Origin: Pseudotamlana agarivorans
Lineage (GTDB): Bacteria > Bacteroidota > Bacteroidia > Flavobacteriales > Flavobacteriaceae
NCBI RefSeq assembly: GCF_001642835.1
Contig: NZ_LXEI01000013.1
Coordinates: 62,001-126,000 of the forward strand
Reading direction: 5' to 3'
DNA: 64,000 nt
The notes beneath the pieces were generated by a model. That model was given only the letters and a program-made list of their open reading frames with translations. It was not told the origin of the DNA and ran no database searches. Shown here piece after piece: positions 53,385-62,986 of the stretch. The position numbers and the translations under genes were made by a program. The number at the start of each line of letters is the position of its first letter. The stretch's first letter is position 1.

Positions 53385-54153
53385 AAGCTTTAATGTCAAA
53401 TAAGGTATCGATGGTTACCGCTGAAAGTTTCTGTTGCCGCAAAAATAACAATAACTGTTCCAAAACCCGTATTGTTTTTTCACTGGTATCGTGTAGCAAA
53501 ATAACATCTCCTGGTTTTAAATCATTTATAATGCGTTTTAAAACCGCTTTTTCATCACGGCCTGTAGTATCCAAAGAACGTTTACTCCACCCCACCGAAT
53601 GTAAGCCCATTTGGTGAGTAGCTTTTTTAATATTTGGATTAGTTACGCCAAAAGCTGGACGATATAACTTTACTTTTAATCCTGAAATTTTTTCGATAAT
53701 TCTATTAGTACTCTCAAGCTCATTAATAACTCTTTGTGTTCCAAAAAAGCCAAAATAATTACTATGAGAATAGGTGTGATTACCAACAACATGGCCTTCA
53801 CACAAAAGGGTTTTAAACACTTCTGGATGGGCTTCTACATGTTTTCCAATGCAGAAAAAAGTTGCTTTGGCATCATATTGCTTCAAAAGATGTAATACTT
53901 TAGGCGTAAACGTGGCGTTAGGACCATCATCAAAGGTGATGGCTATTTGTTTTTTTTTAGTGTTATAATTCGCATTTAGGGATTTAAAAAAATAATTCCA
54001 CCCAATAAAAGCCGAACCAAAACCCGTGATTAAAAACCAAAAAAATAAACTAAAACCAAAATAAAGTGGGGAAATGACATCAATAAAAAATAGAATGAAC
54101 AAACCCATGCTAGTAAGGCCTGCTATTATATTTACTGATTTAAAATTTAGCAT
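53377..54153 (-). CDS. Polysaccharide deacetylase (NodB) with two N-terminal membrane helices
   Basis: 258 residues. Two hydrophobic helices (about 8-28 and 33-52) anchor a NodB domain with ITFDDGPNATF (metal Asp and catalytic Asp), GNHTYSHSN (two zinc His), LYRPAFGVTN (RPxFG in place of RPPYG) and VILLHD. Usually removes acetyl groups from cell-wall or surface sugars. Inside this cluster it may instead act on an acyl or sugar part of the pigment. Overlaps the upstream gene by seven bases. Confidence 0.85.
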   Translation of the reverse strand: MLNFKSVNIIAGLTSMGLFILFFIDVISPLYFGFSLFFWFLITGFGSAFIGWNYFFKSLNANYNTKKKQIAITFDDGPNATFTPKVLHLLKQYDAKATFFCIGKHVEAHPEVFKTLLCEGHVVGNHTYSHSNYFGFFGTQRVINELESTNRIIEKISGLKVKLYRPAFGVTNPNIKKATHQMGLHSVGWSKRSLDTTGRDEKAVLKRIINDLKPGDVILLHDTSEKTIRVLEQLLLFLRQQKLSAVTIDTLFDIKAYA

Positions 54154-55211
54154 TGTTTAAGCAATGTAAAACTATGATTTTCATTACGGTATTGATTATA
54201 CAGTAAAACGGTTTTAAATCCTGTTGATTTTAAATCATTACGTTTTACCACGGCTGGTAATATTTGAGATTGAATTGTTTTAGCAGCCAACCAAAACCCG
54301 AATGAAGAAGCCGTATTAAACTCTCCTGAAATATGCTTGTAATAAGCCTGCTGTGTTTCTTTAAAAACTCCCTGACTTAAAATATCATAGTAGTCGTCGT
54401 AATCAGCATCACCGTTAGCTCCTAAAATAACTAAATCGATATCACTAATTTTTAGATTATGTGAAGCTAAAAAGGTTTCAATAGTTTCTGTAAGTTGATC
54501 TTTAGGTAAAGTATTAAACATTTTCACTCTTACTAATTCAGCATAGGAGTTGTTTTGTTTTTCATTTGAAAGCACAAAAAAATTGGCCCCTTCACCATAT
54601 ACAGCACCAGAGGTATTACTTTCAAACAACTCTGAAGCTTTTACAGGTTCTTTTTTAACATGACCAACTAATTCTTGAAGCTTGAATGTATGCTCCCCTA
54701 TTTCATCTACACCACCAACAAGAATATTATTTTCTTCTTCATTGGACAATAGTAATTTGGTATCTAATAAAGCAGATTCAAAAGAATTACTAGCGTGTAC
54801 ATAGGTAAAATTATAACCTTTGCACTGTAATTCTAAAGCCACCTGACCACCAACGGTGTTATGTGTTGATTGAATGAAGGCTGTTGGAGTAAGGTATTGC
54901 TCGTCGTTATCAATAAGAGCACTTAGAAATTTTTCAGAATCACGAAGACATCCCATCCCTGTTCCGGTAATGATCGCATCAACTTGATCTAAGCCAGATT
55001 CTTGAAGTGCTATTTTTGATGCCACAATACTCATTTTTATCCCTTTAGCCATACGTCTGGCGGCAGCAGGCGGAATAAATGCCTTATAATCGGGATTTAC
55101 AACAGGAAATACAACAGCTTCATGATCGATAAAATCATTTAAAAACTCGGCATTATCAAAAGTTTTTTGAGCCGAAATGGATGCCACGCTATTTATATAA
55201 ACCTGTTTCAA
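54147..55211 (-). CDS. Ketosynthase-like protein lacking C, H, H (chain-length-factor-like)
   Basis: 354 residues, thiolase fold. All three catalytic positions are changed: the Cys region reads VHASNSFESAL (Ser141), the first His region reads GANGDADYD (Asn), and the second reads SGEFNTASSFG (Glu). It therefore cannot condense by itself and likely dimerises with the ketosynthase encoded 11 bases upstream (55223-56425) as a chain-length factor, as ApeC does with ApeO in proteobacterial aryl-polyene synthases. Confidence 0.85.
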   Translation of the reverse strand: MKQVYINSVASISAQKTFDNAEFLNDFIDHEAVVFPVVNPDYKAFIPPAAARRMAKGIKMSIVASKIALQESGLDQVDAIITGTGMGCLRDSEKFLSALIDNDEQYLTPTAFIQSTHNTVGGQVALELQCKGYNFTYVHASNSFESALLDTKLLLSNEEENNILVGGVDEIGEHTFKLQELVGHVKKEPVKASELFESNTSGAVYGEGANFFVLSNEKQNNSYAELVRVKMFNTLPKDQLTETIETFLASHNLKISDIDLVILGANGDADYDDYYDILSQGVFKETQQAYYKHISGEFNTASSFGFWLAAKTIQSQILPAVVKRNDLKSTGFKTVLLYNQYRNENHSFTLLKQC

Positions 55212-55222
55212 ATTGTATTTTT

Positions 55223-56425
55223 TTATGGCGTTTTAGAGAAAATGACCGTAGAACAATTTCCACCAAAACCAAAAGAATTAGACATCACGGCATTTAAAGG
55301 CTTATGCTTCAGCTCTAATTGCGGGGTAATTTCAAATTCCTTCATTTGAGTCTTAAAATTCAAATTAGGATAAATCACATTGTTTTGTAAAGCTAAAATA
55401 GAGAAAACTGCCTCTATAGCACCTGCAGCTGCAAGCGTATGCCCGGTATAGGCTTTCGTTGAACTAAAGCAAGGTACCTTATCTTCAAAAACTCTAATAA
55501 TAGCTCTTCCTTCAGACAAATCATTATTTCCAGTAGCCGTACCATGCGCATTGATGTAGTCAATATTATCAGGGTTAAAATCGGCAACCTTTAAGGCTTT
55601 TTCCATAGCTAAAGTCGCGCCATCACCATGATCGGAGGAAGCCGTTTGATGAAAAGCATCATTAGCATTACCATAACCCTTTACGTAAGCAAGAACCTTT
55701 TTATTGTCTTTTTTTACAAGTTCATCAGATTCTAAAACCAAATAAGCCGCAGCTTCACCTAGGTTTAGCCCTTTTCTATTGTCATCGAAAGGTGTGTTAT
55801 AGGTATCTGATAAAATCATTAGCGTTTTAAAACCATTAATGGTAAACTTCGACAAGCAATCTGCGCCACCAACAACAACACGATCTAGTTCGCCCGATTT
55901 GATTAATCGCGCCCCTAACATGATAGCATTTGCTGCAGAAGAACAAGCCGTACTAATAGTCGTTACTAGACTTTTATCTATGCCTAATTGTTCTGCTATT
56001 TTTTGTGAAGAATCACCTGCATGATGACTTTCAATATATTTCTGAACACTTTTATTATCGAAGGATTCGTAATAATACTTCTCGGTCATATCCATACCAC
56101 CAACACTGGTTGAAGAGATTAAACCCGTATTATAGGCGTTTATATCATCTATTCCCGCGTTAGCAACCGCTTCTTTTGCAGCTACAGCTCCTAATAAAGC
56201 GGTTCTTGTAAAACTGTTATCGGAATTTAACCCTAACATTTCAACAAGGTCTTCATTCGTATAGGCGATTTCACCAACCATAATATCGTTTACATGATTG
56301 GTTTGGATTTTAGAAATTCTAGAAATTCCTTTTTTACCCTCTATTAAGGACTGAAAATTTTCTGCCACATTGTTTCCAATGGCAGATATTATACCCATTC
56401 CCGTTATAGCAACGCCTTTACTCAT
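55223..56425 (-). CDS. Ketosynthase II (FabF/ApeO-like), catalytic
   Basis: 400 residues. Cys161 (ISTACSSAANAI), His294 (NAHGTATG) and His329 (YTGHTLAAAGA) form a complete triad. The SNSFGFGGNCS end is typical. Elongating 3-oxoacyl-ACP synthase of the cluster. Lies between the ACP gene upstream and the catalytically dead partner downstream, supporting a KS/CLF pair. Confidence 0.92.
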   Translation of the reverse strand: MSKGVAITGMGIISAIGNNVAENFQSLIEGKKGISRISKIQTNHVNDIMVGEIAYTNEDLVEMLGLNSDNSFTRTALLGAVAAKEAVANAGIDDINAYNTGLISSTSVGGMDMTEKYYYESFDNKSVQKYIESHHAGDSSQKIAEQLGIDKSLVTTISTACSSAANAIMLGARLIKSGELDRVVVGGADCLSKFTINGFKTLMILSDTYNTPFDDNRKGLNLGEAAAYLVLESDELVKKDNKKVLAYVKGYGNANDAFHQTASSDHGDGATLAMEKALKVADFNPDNIDYINAHGTATGNNDLSEGRAIIRVFEDKVPCFSSTKAYTGHTLAAAGAIEAVFSILALQNNVIYPNLNFKTQMKEFEITPQLELKHKPLNAVMSNSFGFGGNCSTVIFSKTP

Positions 56426-56454
56426 AAACCTCTTCGATAAAAAAATATGAGTTA

Positions 56455-56712
56455 TTAGTTTGCTCTGTGCTCGGTGATGTAAGCCGCCATGGTATCGATA
56501 GATTCGAAAATAGCTCTTCCCTGTTTTGGGTCGGTTAATTTAATACCGTAATTTTTATCTAACATCACAATAAGTTCTAGAGCATCGATAGAATCTAAGC
56601 CTAAACCATCTCCAAAAAGAGGATCGTCATTCGCGATATCTTCAACATTAACATCCTCTAAATTTAATTGTTCTATGATAAACTCTTTCAATTCTTGCTT
56701 TAAAGCATCCAT
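56455..56712 (-). CDS. Acyl carrier protein
   Basis: 85 residues with the 4'-phosphopantetheine serine Ser41 in GLDSIDALEL. DVNVEDIANDDPLFGDGLGLDSID is a standard ACP arm. The only ACP seen in the cluster, dedicated to pigment chain building. Confidence 0.95.
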   Translation of the reverse strand: MDALKQELKEFIIEQLNLEDVNVEDIANDDPLFGDGLGLDSIDALELIVMLDKNYGIKLTDPKQGRAIFESIDTMAAYITEHRAN

Positions 56713-56713
56713 A

Positions 56714-57334
56714 TTAAATATTGTATAATTTATTAATTTCGTGTTCGTTATGATCCGTATTCCCTTCTAGAGAAACCAAATATAAAAAGGCTTCATAATG
56801 GGAATCATCTTCAAAATCTACCCATCCACAAAGCACCTCATCAGCTTTCTTATTAGACAATAAAATATCTGAATAAATCTTTAAATGACGGGCATTCAAG
56901 CTGTCAAAGATAAAGAAACTATTTTCGGAATTCAACTTATATTTTATGCTTACTTCTCCAATACAAATATTGGGTAAAGTGTAAACAAAAACCGCTGGAC
57001 TGGGGTAATAATTTGATGGATCTTGAATGGTTTCTTGGTGTTTTCTATCGGTGTCTAAACTAGACGATTTGTTAGAGAACACTAAGGCTATATTTTGTTC
57101 TACTTCAGGATCGAAATTTTCATTTTTCAATAAAACATCCGCAGCCAAAAAAGCCAATTTACTGAGGTTGTCCATTTTAAAAAACTTCGGATATTTTGTT
57201 TTTTCAGATTTATAAGCGGCTTTTATAAATTCTGAAAATGTATTTGAATCGTTCGCATAAATCACCTTCCCATTTAAAGACACTTCATGAGCTTTAATAT
57301 GACAATATGATTTTATTTTATACGACTGCGACAT
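56714..57334 (-). CDS. Truncated ketosynthase-like protein of unknown function
   Basis: 206 residues. NIALVFSNKSSSLDTDRKHQ, PSPAVFVYTLPNICIGEVSIKY and NSENSFFIFDSLNARHLKIY follow the N-terminal half of a ketosynthase (IPN-x-GE-x-SI-x-Y), but no catalytic Cys is evident and the C-terminal half is absent. It is tightly linked: one base from the ACP gene and two from the methyltransferase. Likely a structural partner of a cluster ketosynthase. Confidence 0.65.
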   Translation of the reverse strand: MSQSYKIKSYCHIKAHEVSLNGKVIYANDSNTFSEFIKAAYKSEKTKYPKFFKMDNLSKLAFLAADVLLKNENFDPEVEQNIALVFSNKSSSLDTDRKHQETIQDPSNYYPSPAVFVYTLPNICIGEVSIKYKLNSENSFFIFDSLNARHLKIYSDILLSNKKADEVLCGWVDFEDDSHYEAFLYLVSLEGNTDHNEHEINKLYNI

Positions 57335-57336
57335 GC

Positions 57337-58398
57337 TTATTTTTTATTAAAAGTAAACATAGTATGATATTCTCCTATGGCCAAATCCTCTTGAAGATCT
57401 AACCCTGCTGCACTAGCAATATCCATAAACTCAGTAGCCTTATACATTTTTGAATTACCATTGGCTAAAGCTGTAAAATAGATGGACGTTGCTTCCAAAA
57501 CAAACTTTGCATTATCGAATTTTTGCCTATCGGTAAATGTTTCAACGATAATAAGTTCTGCATCCTCATCCATAGAGTCCACACAAGTTTTTAGAACTTT
57601 ATAAATTTCTTCTTTAGAAAAACAATCTAAAAACTGACTCATCCATATGGTATCGGCACCTGTTGGAATTTGTGGGTTATCAGATAACCAATCTATTTCA
57701 TGCCCCTTAACTCGGTTTTCAAACCCCGCATCTTTAACATTCTTTAAAGCTTTGTTTAACTGGCCAGGAAGATCAATCATGGTGATGTTTACAGAAGCAT
57801 TATTTTGGCAACATTTCATAGTGAACTTACCTGTATTGGCACCAATATCAAAAATGTGTTTTCTTTCTTTTTGAAATAAAACATGTATTGCTTCGCTAAA
57901 AATATCATCGGAATAATGATGATCAAAATCAAACCAAGATTTCTGTTGTAAAGGTGATAATTGCGACAAGCCTTCGTAAATCGTTTTCCAGTCACCAAGC
58001 TCCTTTAGCCCTTCTGGTTTACCCGTTTTAATGGCTTCGTCTAGATGAAACAAGCCTTTGTAGCACACTTCATTTGTAAAGTTAATATTTACATTAACCG
58101 TCTCGTTAAATGCTAAAAAATATCCCGTAGTTGTAATCTCGTAATGATCGGTTTCATTACGGTTTACAATACTAGATGACTCTGCAATTTCAAGTAAAAC
58201 GCCTATGCCGTAAGTACTAATTCCCAGCTTTTCTGAAAGCGCTTCCAAAGTGATTCCTCCTTTCCTTCTATGATCGAAGATAACTTGAAACACACCTAGT
58301 TTTCTTAATGCCACTACGGCCTGAAATACAAAAGGTGCAAAAGCTATTTTTTGAGCTTCCTGAATAGCATCTATGGCTTTAATACTTTGATTTGACAT
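57337..58398 (-). CDS. SAM-dependent O-methyltransferase-like protein
   Basis: 353 residues. The N-terminal half is a winged-helix dimerisation region (AFAPFVFQAVVALRKLGVFQVI, EALSEKLGISTYGIGVLLEIAE), the C-terminal half a Rossmann methyltransferase with HIFDIGANTGKFTMKC near 183 and DTIWMSQFLDCFSKEEI, the class of plant-type and polyketide O-methyltransferases. In flexirubin- and aryl-polyene-type products an aryl head group is often methylated, which would suit it. Confidence 0.85.
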   Translation of the reverse strand: MSNQSIKAIDAIQEAQKIAFAPFVFQAVVALRKLGVFQVIFDHRRKGGITLEALSEKLGISTYGIGVLLEIAESSSIVNRNETDHYEITTTGYFLAFNETVNVNINFTNEVCYKGLFHLDEAIKTGKPEGLKELGDWKTIYEGLSQLSPLQQKSWFDFDHHYSDDIFSEAIHVLFQKERKHIFDIGANTGKFTMKCCQNNASVNITMIDLPGQLNKALKNVKDAGFENRVKGHEIDWLSDNPQIPTGADTIWMSQFLDCFSKEEIYKVLKTCVDSMDEDAELIIVETFTDRQKFDNAKFVLEATSIYFTALANGNSKMYKATEFMDIASAAGLDLQEDLAIGEYHTMFTFNKK

Positions 58399-58401
58399 AT
58401 T

Positions 58402-59547
58402 TTATTTTACTTTTTTAAAAATTACAGCCGTATTACACCCTCCAAAACCAGAGGCTGTTTTTAAAAATATCTGTAACGGCTTTTCAATTGTTTTATCTAT
58501 TAAGTTTAAAGGTTTTGAGACCCCTAAGGATTCAAAGCCTAAAGACTTATATAAGGTTTCATTTTTTAAAGACTGCATTCCAACGATCGTTTCTACAAGC
58601 CCTGAAGCTCCTAGTGTATGACCGAAATAACCTTTTAAACTATTAAGTGGCACTTCACCTAAACCCATACGATTAAAGGCTATAGCTTCCATTTCGTCGT
58701 TAAAAGGCGTTGCGGTTCCATGTGCAGAAATATAATCGATAGCGTTGGCATTTAATTGTGCTTCTTTGAAGGCCGATTGCATACTTCTATACAAACCTTC
58801 TCCTGTTCGAGATGGTCCTGAAATATGATTGGCATCATTACACGATCCTTCACTTAAAACCTCAACAGCATCTTCAGAAAGATGGTTTGAACTTCGTGTT
58901 ACCAAGGCTGAGGCAGCTACTTCACCTATATTTATACCTACCCTGTTAGCGTCATATGGCTTACAAGGCGTTTTACTTAATGCTTGAAAGGAATGAAAAC
59001 CAGACAAAGTAAATGCACTTACAATATCGCCACTTACAATAAAAACGTGATCGTAAATGCCGTGATTGATATAACGCTTAGCAATAGCTACCGATAGAAT
59101 TCCAGAAACGCAGGCATTTGAAACCACAATGGCTTCGTTTTCAAAATTGAAGTACGTTCGAATTTCACGGCCTAAAGCACTTAAATAGGCTCGGCTTTTA
59201 TCAAAAGCTTGATCTACTTCTAGAACATCTACATTCCCTTTTGTGGTTGAAATTATGAGTCCTACGCGGTCATCCAATGGTATACCTGCAGCTTCAATCA
59301 CCTCTGTTAAAGAGGAAATCATCATCTGTTCCAAACGGGTGTAGGCTTTACTCGAATTTAATTTATTAAACCTCGATGTTAGTTGCACCTTGTCAATTAA
59401 AGCACCACAGAATGTTTCTTGAAAAACTTGTTCGTCATCAATAACTTTTAATCCTGTTTTACCAGAAGTTATATTTTTAACCACCTCATCGGTTGAAAAC
59501 CCTAAGGGAGCTAGTATATGATTATATGAAAGGTAAACACTACTCAA
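58402..59547 (-). CDS. Ketosynthase (ApeR-like), catalytic
   Basis: 381 residues. Cys146 (VSNACVSGILS), His276 (SAHGTATP) and His310 (FGHTLGASG) form the triad. Diverged from the 55223 enzyme, with a shorter N-terminal region, like the separate KS (ApeR-type) of aryl-polyene clusters that may start chains. Three bases from the methyltransferase gene. Confidence 0.88.
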   Translation of the reverse strand: MSSVYLSYNHILAPLGFSTDEVVKNITSGKTGLKVIDDEQVFQETFCGALIDKVQLTSRFNKLNSSKAYTRLEQMMISSLTEVIEAAGIPLDDRVGLIISTTKGNVDVLEVDQAFDKSRAYLSALGREIRTYFNFENEAIVVSNACVSGILSVAIAKRYINHGIYDHVFIVSGDIVSAFTLSGFHSFQALSKTPCKPYDANRVGINIGEVAASALVTRSSNHLSEDAVEVLSEGSCNDANHISGPSRTGEGLYRSMQSAFKEAQLNANAIDYISAHGTATPFNDEMEAIAFNRMGLGEVPLNSLKGYFGHTLGASGLVETIVGMQSLKNETLYKSLGFESLGVSKPLNLIDKTIEKPLQIFLKTASGFGGCNTAVIFKKVK

Positions 59548-59566
59548 TCGTAAAATAATTATCGGG

Positions 59567-60001
59567 TTATATTAGTCCTACTTGTTTTTTCCAATTCATA
59601 AAAAACTCTGGAACATTAAGCGATAATTCGCCATTTCCAATATCATCAACAAATACCTGAGTGGTTTCGCCAGTACAAACTAAGAGTTCTTCTTGGTTGT
59701 AAATTTCATATCTAAAAATCATTTTTGCTGCGGGACTATCCACATAAATGGTTTTAATAGTGGCTATATCGCCATATTTTAAGGGTCTTTTATGCTCGGT
59801 ACTCGATTTTACAATAGGCGTGGCAAAACCATGTTGTTTCTGATCTAAATATGAAATACCATGTTTTCTACCGAATGATTCTCTGCCATCTTCAAAATAC
59901 TGAATGTAATTTCCATGCCATACAATGCCAAGCGGATCGGTTTCAACAAAACGAACCCTCACCTGATTAGTATGTACGATTTCTTTATTTTTAGACGGCA
60001 T
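59567..60001 (-). CDS. 4HBT hotdog thioesterase (YbgC-like)
   Basis: 144 residues from MPSKNKEIVHTNQ. DPLGIVWHGNYIQYFEDGRESF carries the YbgC/4HBT signature with the catalytic Asp. Could free the acyl chain from ACP or remove stalled intermediates. The ATG at 60001 overlaps the ABC permease stop by 11 bases; a start at 60013 is also possible. Confidence 0.88.
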   Translation of the reverse strand: MPSKNKEIVHTNQVRVRFVETDPLGIVWHGNYIQYFEDGRESFGRKHGISYLDQKQHGFATPIVKSSTEHKRPLKYGDIATIKTIYVDSPAAKMIFRYEIYNQEELLVCTGETTQVFVDDIGNGELSLNVPEFFMNWKKQVGLI

Positions 60002-61253
60002 TTTTCTTTTCATTATAAACTATGGCAATTAATGTGGTTGTGATAAAAAACAAAAATAACAGACTTATCTCTGGCAAAATCTCAACTACACTGGTATTTC
60101 TTAAAAAGATATCAAGATAGGCATTTAATCCCCAATTCATAGGAGAAATATTTGATAAAACCTGCATAATTTCAGGCATAATAAAAACAGGTACCCATAC
60201 ACCGCCAAGTGCCGCAAGGATAACCACTAACGTTGCTCCAAAAGGAGCTGATTGTTCTTGAGTTGTAGCGATGGTTCCTAAAAGTAAACCTAAACCAATA
60301 GCGGCTAAACCTGTAAAAACGGTTACAAGTAAGAGTAAAGGCAATCTGCCAGACACATCTAAAGTTGGTAATCCAATTTCGGGAAATACGAATAAGCCTA
60401 CTAACAACATCAAAACAAATTGAATAATGCATACGACAAGATAAACCAATGTTTTTCCTGCTAAAACGGTAGCATAAGAAACCGGATTTGTACGCAAACG
60501 CACAAAAGTTCCTTGACTTTTTTCTTTAACTATATTGATAGAAAGCGGTACTATAATGAAGAAAATAGCAAAAAGCGTCCACGCTGGTACGTTGTGCTGA
60601 ACAGAATTTGGCAATATTTCCTGATCGCCATTTTTTGCCACAATTTCTTTGAAAGTTATGAAGTTTTCAGTTTCGAAAATAACCTCTGAAGGATCGTCGG
60701 TGATTTGCTTTTGAAAAGCCTTATAAATAGATTCTGTTTCGATTTTTGAAACCATTTTATCGATACCGTTTTTCACTGAAGCTTTAAAAGACTGCTGTGT
60801 TGCAGGATCGAAATATAAGCGTACCTCTTTATTCGGAATGGCTACCGTGTCGGTGGTCGCTTCTTCTAAACCTATTTTAGCAATAATGCTGTTTACATTT
60901 TGATTGACTTTACGCTCTAAATCGGCTGATAAATTTTCAGGAATAACAATCGCCAACTGATAGGTACCTTTATAAACCAACTCCTTCGCTTCTTCTTCCG
61001 TTTTATCTAAAACCATTTTAAAAGCATTGGCAGTTTCCAGACCTTTTTCAATAGTTTTTGAGACTTCACCATTATCATTATTCACCAATAGAATGGGAAT
61101 GTTCGTATCGGCAATGGTCTTAAATGTACTATCCTGAATTAGTGTTACGGTAATTATTAGTACCATTGGCATGACGAATAGTATGGCTACACCACCAATA
61201 TCACGACTTAAAAGCAAAAGTTCCTTGTATGTAGACGCCCAGAGTTTATGCAC
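59991..61253 (-). CDS. ABC-2 type exporter permease, GTG start
   Basis: 420 residues. One N-terminal helix (about 18-40), a large periplasmic domain, then five helices (VPAWTLFAIFFIIVPLSI, GRLPLLLLVTVFTGLAAIGLGLL and others), with the ABC-2 family VRLRTNPVSYATVLAGK. The GTG start overlaps the ATPase gene stop by eight bases. With the ATPase it forms a full exporter of the linearmycin/daunorubicin-resistance type. Confidence 0.88.
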   Translation of the reverse strand: MHKLWASTYKELLLLSRDIGGVAILFVMPMVLIITVTLIQDSTFKTIADTNIPILLVNNDNGEVSKTIEKGLETANAFKMVLDKTEEEAKELVYKGTYQLAIVIPENLSADLERKVNQNVNSIIAKIGLEEATTDTVAIPNKEVRLYFDPATQQSFKASVKNGIDKMVSKIETESIYKAFQKQITDDPSEVIFETENFITFKEIVAKNGDQEILPNSVQHNVPAWTLFAIFFIIVPLSINIVKEKSQGTFVRLRTNPVSYATVLAGKTLVYLVVCIIQFVLMLLVGLFVFPEIGLPTLDVSGRLPLLLLVTVFTGLAAIGLGLLLGTIATTQEQSAPFGATLVVILAALGGVWVPVFIMPEIMQVLSNISPMNWGLNAYLDIFLRNTSVVEILPEISLLFLFFITTTLIAIVYNEKKNAV

Positions 61254-61989
61254 TATCCCTTAATCCTTTACCGGTTAAACTTAAAAATACATCCTCTAAA
61301 TTTTTAGCGCTATCAAACTTATCAATAAGTGCTTTTGGCTTGCCTTTTACGATAAGTGTTCCTTGATCTATAATGGCCACTTGGGTACAGAACAATTCAG
61401 CTTCATTTAGGTGATGTGATGTGTAAATAATAGTCGTTCCCTTAGCATTTAAACTTTGAAGAAAATCGATAATAACATTTTTAGATTGCACATCAACACC
61501 TACGGTAGGCTCATCTAAAAACAAAACCTTTGGATCGTGTAAAATACTAGCGATAAGGTTAACACGTCTTTTCATACCTCCAGAAAACGTTTCAATTTTT
61601 TTATTAGCAAAAGCTAAAAGTCCCAATTGATCTAATTTTTCATAAATCTGATGATCAAGCTCTTTTCCCTTTAAGCCATACATACTTCCAAAATATTTTA
61701 AGTTTTCAAAAGCTGTAAGTGTCGGGTATAAAGCATACTCTTGTGGTACGATACCAATAAGTTGTTTGAGTTGATTTTTATTTTTTTTATAGGTAAGGCC
61801 GTTAATCGTAAACGATCCTGAGGTAGGTTTTATTAACGAACACAGCATAGAAATTAAGGTCGTTTTCCCAGCTCCGTTTGGGCCTAGGAGTCCGAATATC
61901 TCATTTTCAGCAATAAACAAATCTAAATCCTTAACCGAATATGATTCGGCCATTTTATATTTTTTAGAAATTTGTTCGATATTAATCAT
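61246..61989 (-). CDS. ABC transporter ATP-binding protein
   Basis: 247 residues. Walker A GLLGPNGAGKTTLI near 34, signature FSGGMKRRVNLI near 134, Walker B VLFLDEPTVGVD near 153, H-loop YTSHHLNEAELF. DrrA/CcmA-type subfamily. Pairs with the coupled permease to move a hydrophobic product, plausibly the pigment or its precursor; export is inferred from context. Confidence 0.94.
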   Translation of the reverse strand: MINIEQISKKYKMAESYSVKDLDLFIAENEIFGLLGPNGAGKTTLISMLCSLIKPTSGSFTINGLTYKKNKNQLKQLIGIVPQEYALYPTLTAFENLKYFGSMYGLKGKELDHQIYEKLDQLGLLAFANKKIETFSGGMKRRVNLIASILHDPKVLFLDEPTVGVDVQSKNVIIDFLQSLNAKGTTIIYTSHHLNEAELFCTQVAIIDQGTLIVKGKPKALIDKFDSAKNLEDVFLSLTGKGLRDSA

Positions 61990-61990
61990 A

Positions 61991-62986
61991 CTATACTGCT
62001 TTTCTTAAAGCCTTAAAAAATGTACGTTCTTTCTCGGCAATTGTTTCCAATTGCGAAGCCACATCATTATAAGCATCTAATTTAGCCTTTCTGTTTCTAT
62101 ATATTCTTGAAGCATCAAGAGCAAAATCACGCCATAAATCACCAATAACGGTCATTTCTTCCGACAATTCTGCTAGCTTTTCATTTTTCAATATCTTACT
62201 AGATTCTTGCAAAAAGGCTGCAAAAATATAACGAAAACCGCCGCCTCCTGTACCAATTTCTTCTTGCATTCTAACGATTTGACCAAGATAGTGGTTTGCC
62301 TTTCTTACGCCATGCTTTTTAGGCCATTTTCTAATTAGTCGCGCCACCATTTTTATTCCCTTTACACCAACAATTGGCACTGGTGCTAGCATGTCTTTAC
62401 AAGTATGTTTTATCCCTTTAACAATGGCTTTTTCTAAATCTAATTTCTCAGGAAATGCTTTCGGATAGTAAATGTGTCCCTTAGGGGCCAATGCGCCTTT
62501 AGCAAAACGTACTTTTTCCAGTTCTTTATCGGTTAAGGTAGTTACCGTTTCCATCACAGGGTCACTAATCAGGTAATTATCTCCTTCCTTACCATAAACC
62601 ACCAAATTATGAGCATTAAAATGAAAACGATATTCATCAGGAAAATAAACTAAGTTATACACCCCTACTTGCAAGCCAACAGGATTATTATTTTCTAAAT
62701 TCTCATCTAAGCGTGCTTTGGCTTTGGCAGGATTTTTAAATTTCTCATGCTGAATTTTCACACCAACACGTTTTGCAAAACGCTTAAAAATCGCTCCAGG
62801 CATCGCTCTATAGGTTATCGCTGGGGCATGATTTACTTTTAAAAAAGGAAGATAGCAATACAACAAACCAGAACCAATACCAAACACCATAGGCTCGCTA
62901 ATATCAAAACCATTATGCTTCATCAGGTTGGATACCACACCATTTTCGCAATGTGCAGATTGGTGGTGTGTAAAATTAATCTCCAT
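61991..62986 (-). CDS. BtrH-domain papain-like acyltransferase
   Basis: 331 residues. The BtrH N-terminal domain has THHQSAHCENG with Cys13, NAHNLVVYG with His126 and LISDP with Asp142, a papain-like triad. BtrH of butirosin synthesis moves an acyl chain from ACP to an amine. The C-terminal half is a helical DUF4872-like region. Here it likely moves the finished polyene chain from ACP to an acceptor. Overlaps the upstream gene's stop by 11 bases. Confidence 0.8.
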   Translation of the reverse strand: MEINFTHHQSAHCENGVVSNLMKHNGFDISEPMVFGIGSGLLYCYLPFLKVNHAPAITYRAMPGAIFKRFAKRVGVKIQHEKFKNPAKAKARLDENLENNNPVGLQVGVYNLVYFPDEYRFHFNAHNLVVYGKEGDNYLISDPVMETVTTLTDKELEKVRFAKGALAPKGHIYYPKAFPEKLDLEKAIVKGIKHTCKDMLAPVPIVGVKGIKMVARLIRKWPKKHGVRKANHYLGQIVRMQEEIGTGGGGFRYIFAAFLQESSKILKNEKLAELSEEMTVIGDLWRDFALDASRIYRNRKAKLDAYNDVASQLETIAEKERTFFKALRKAV

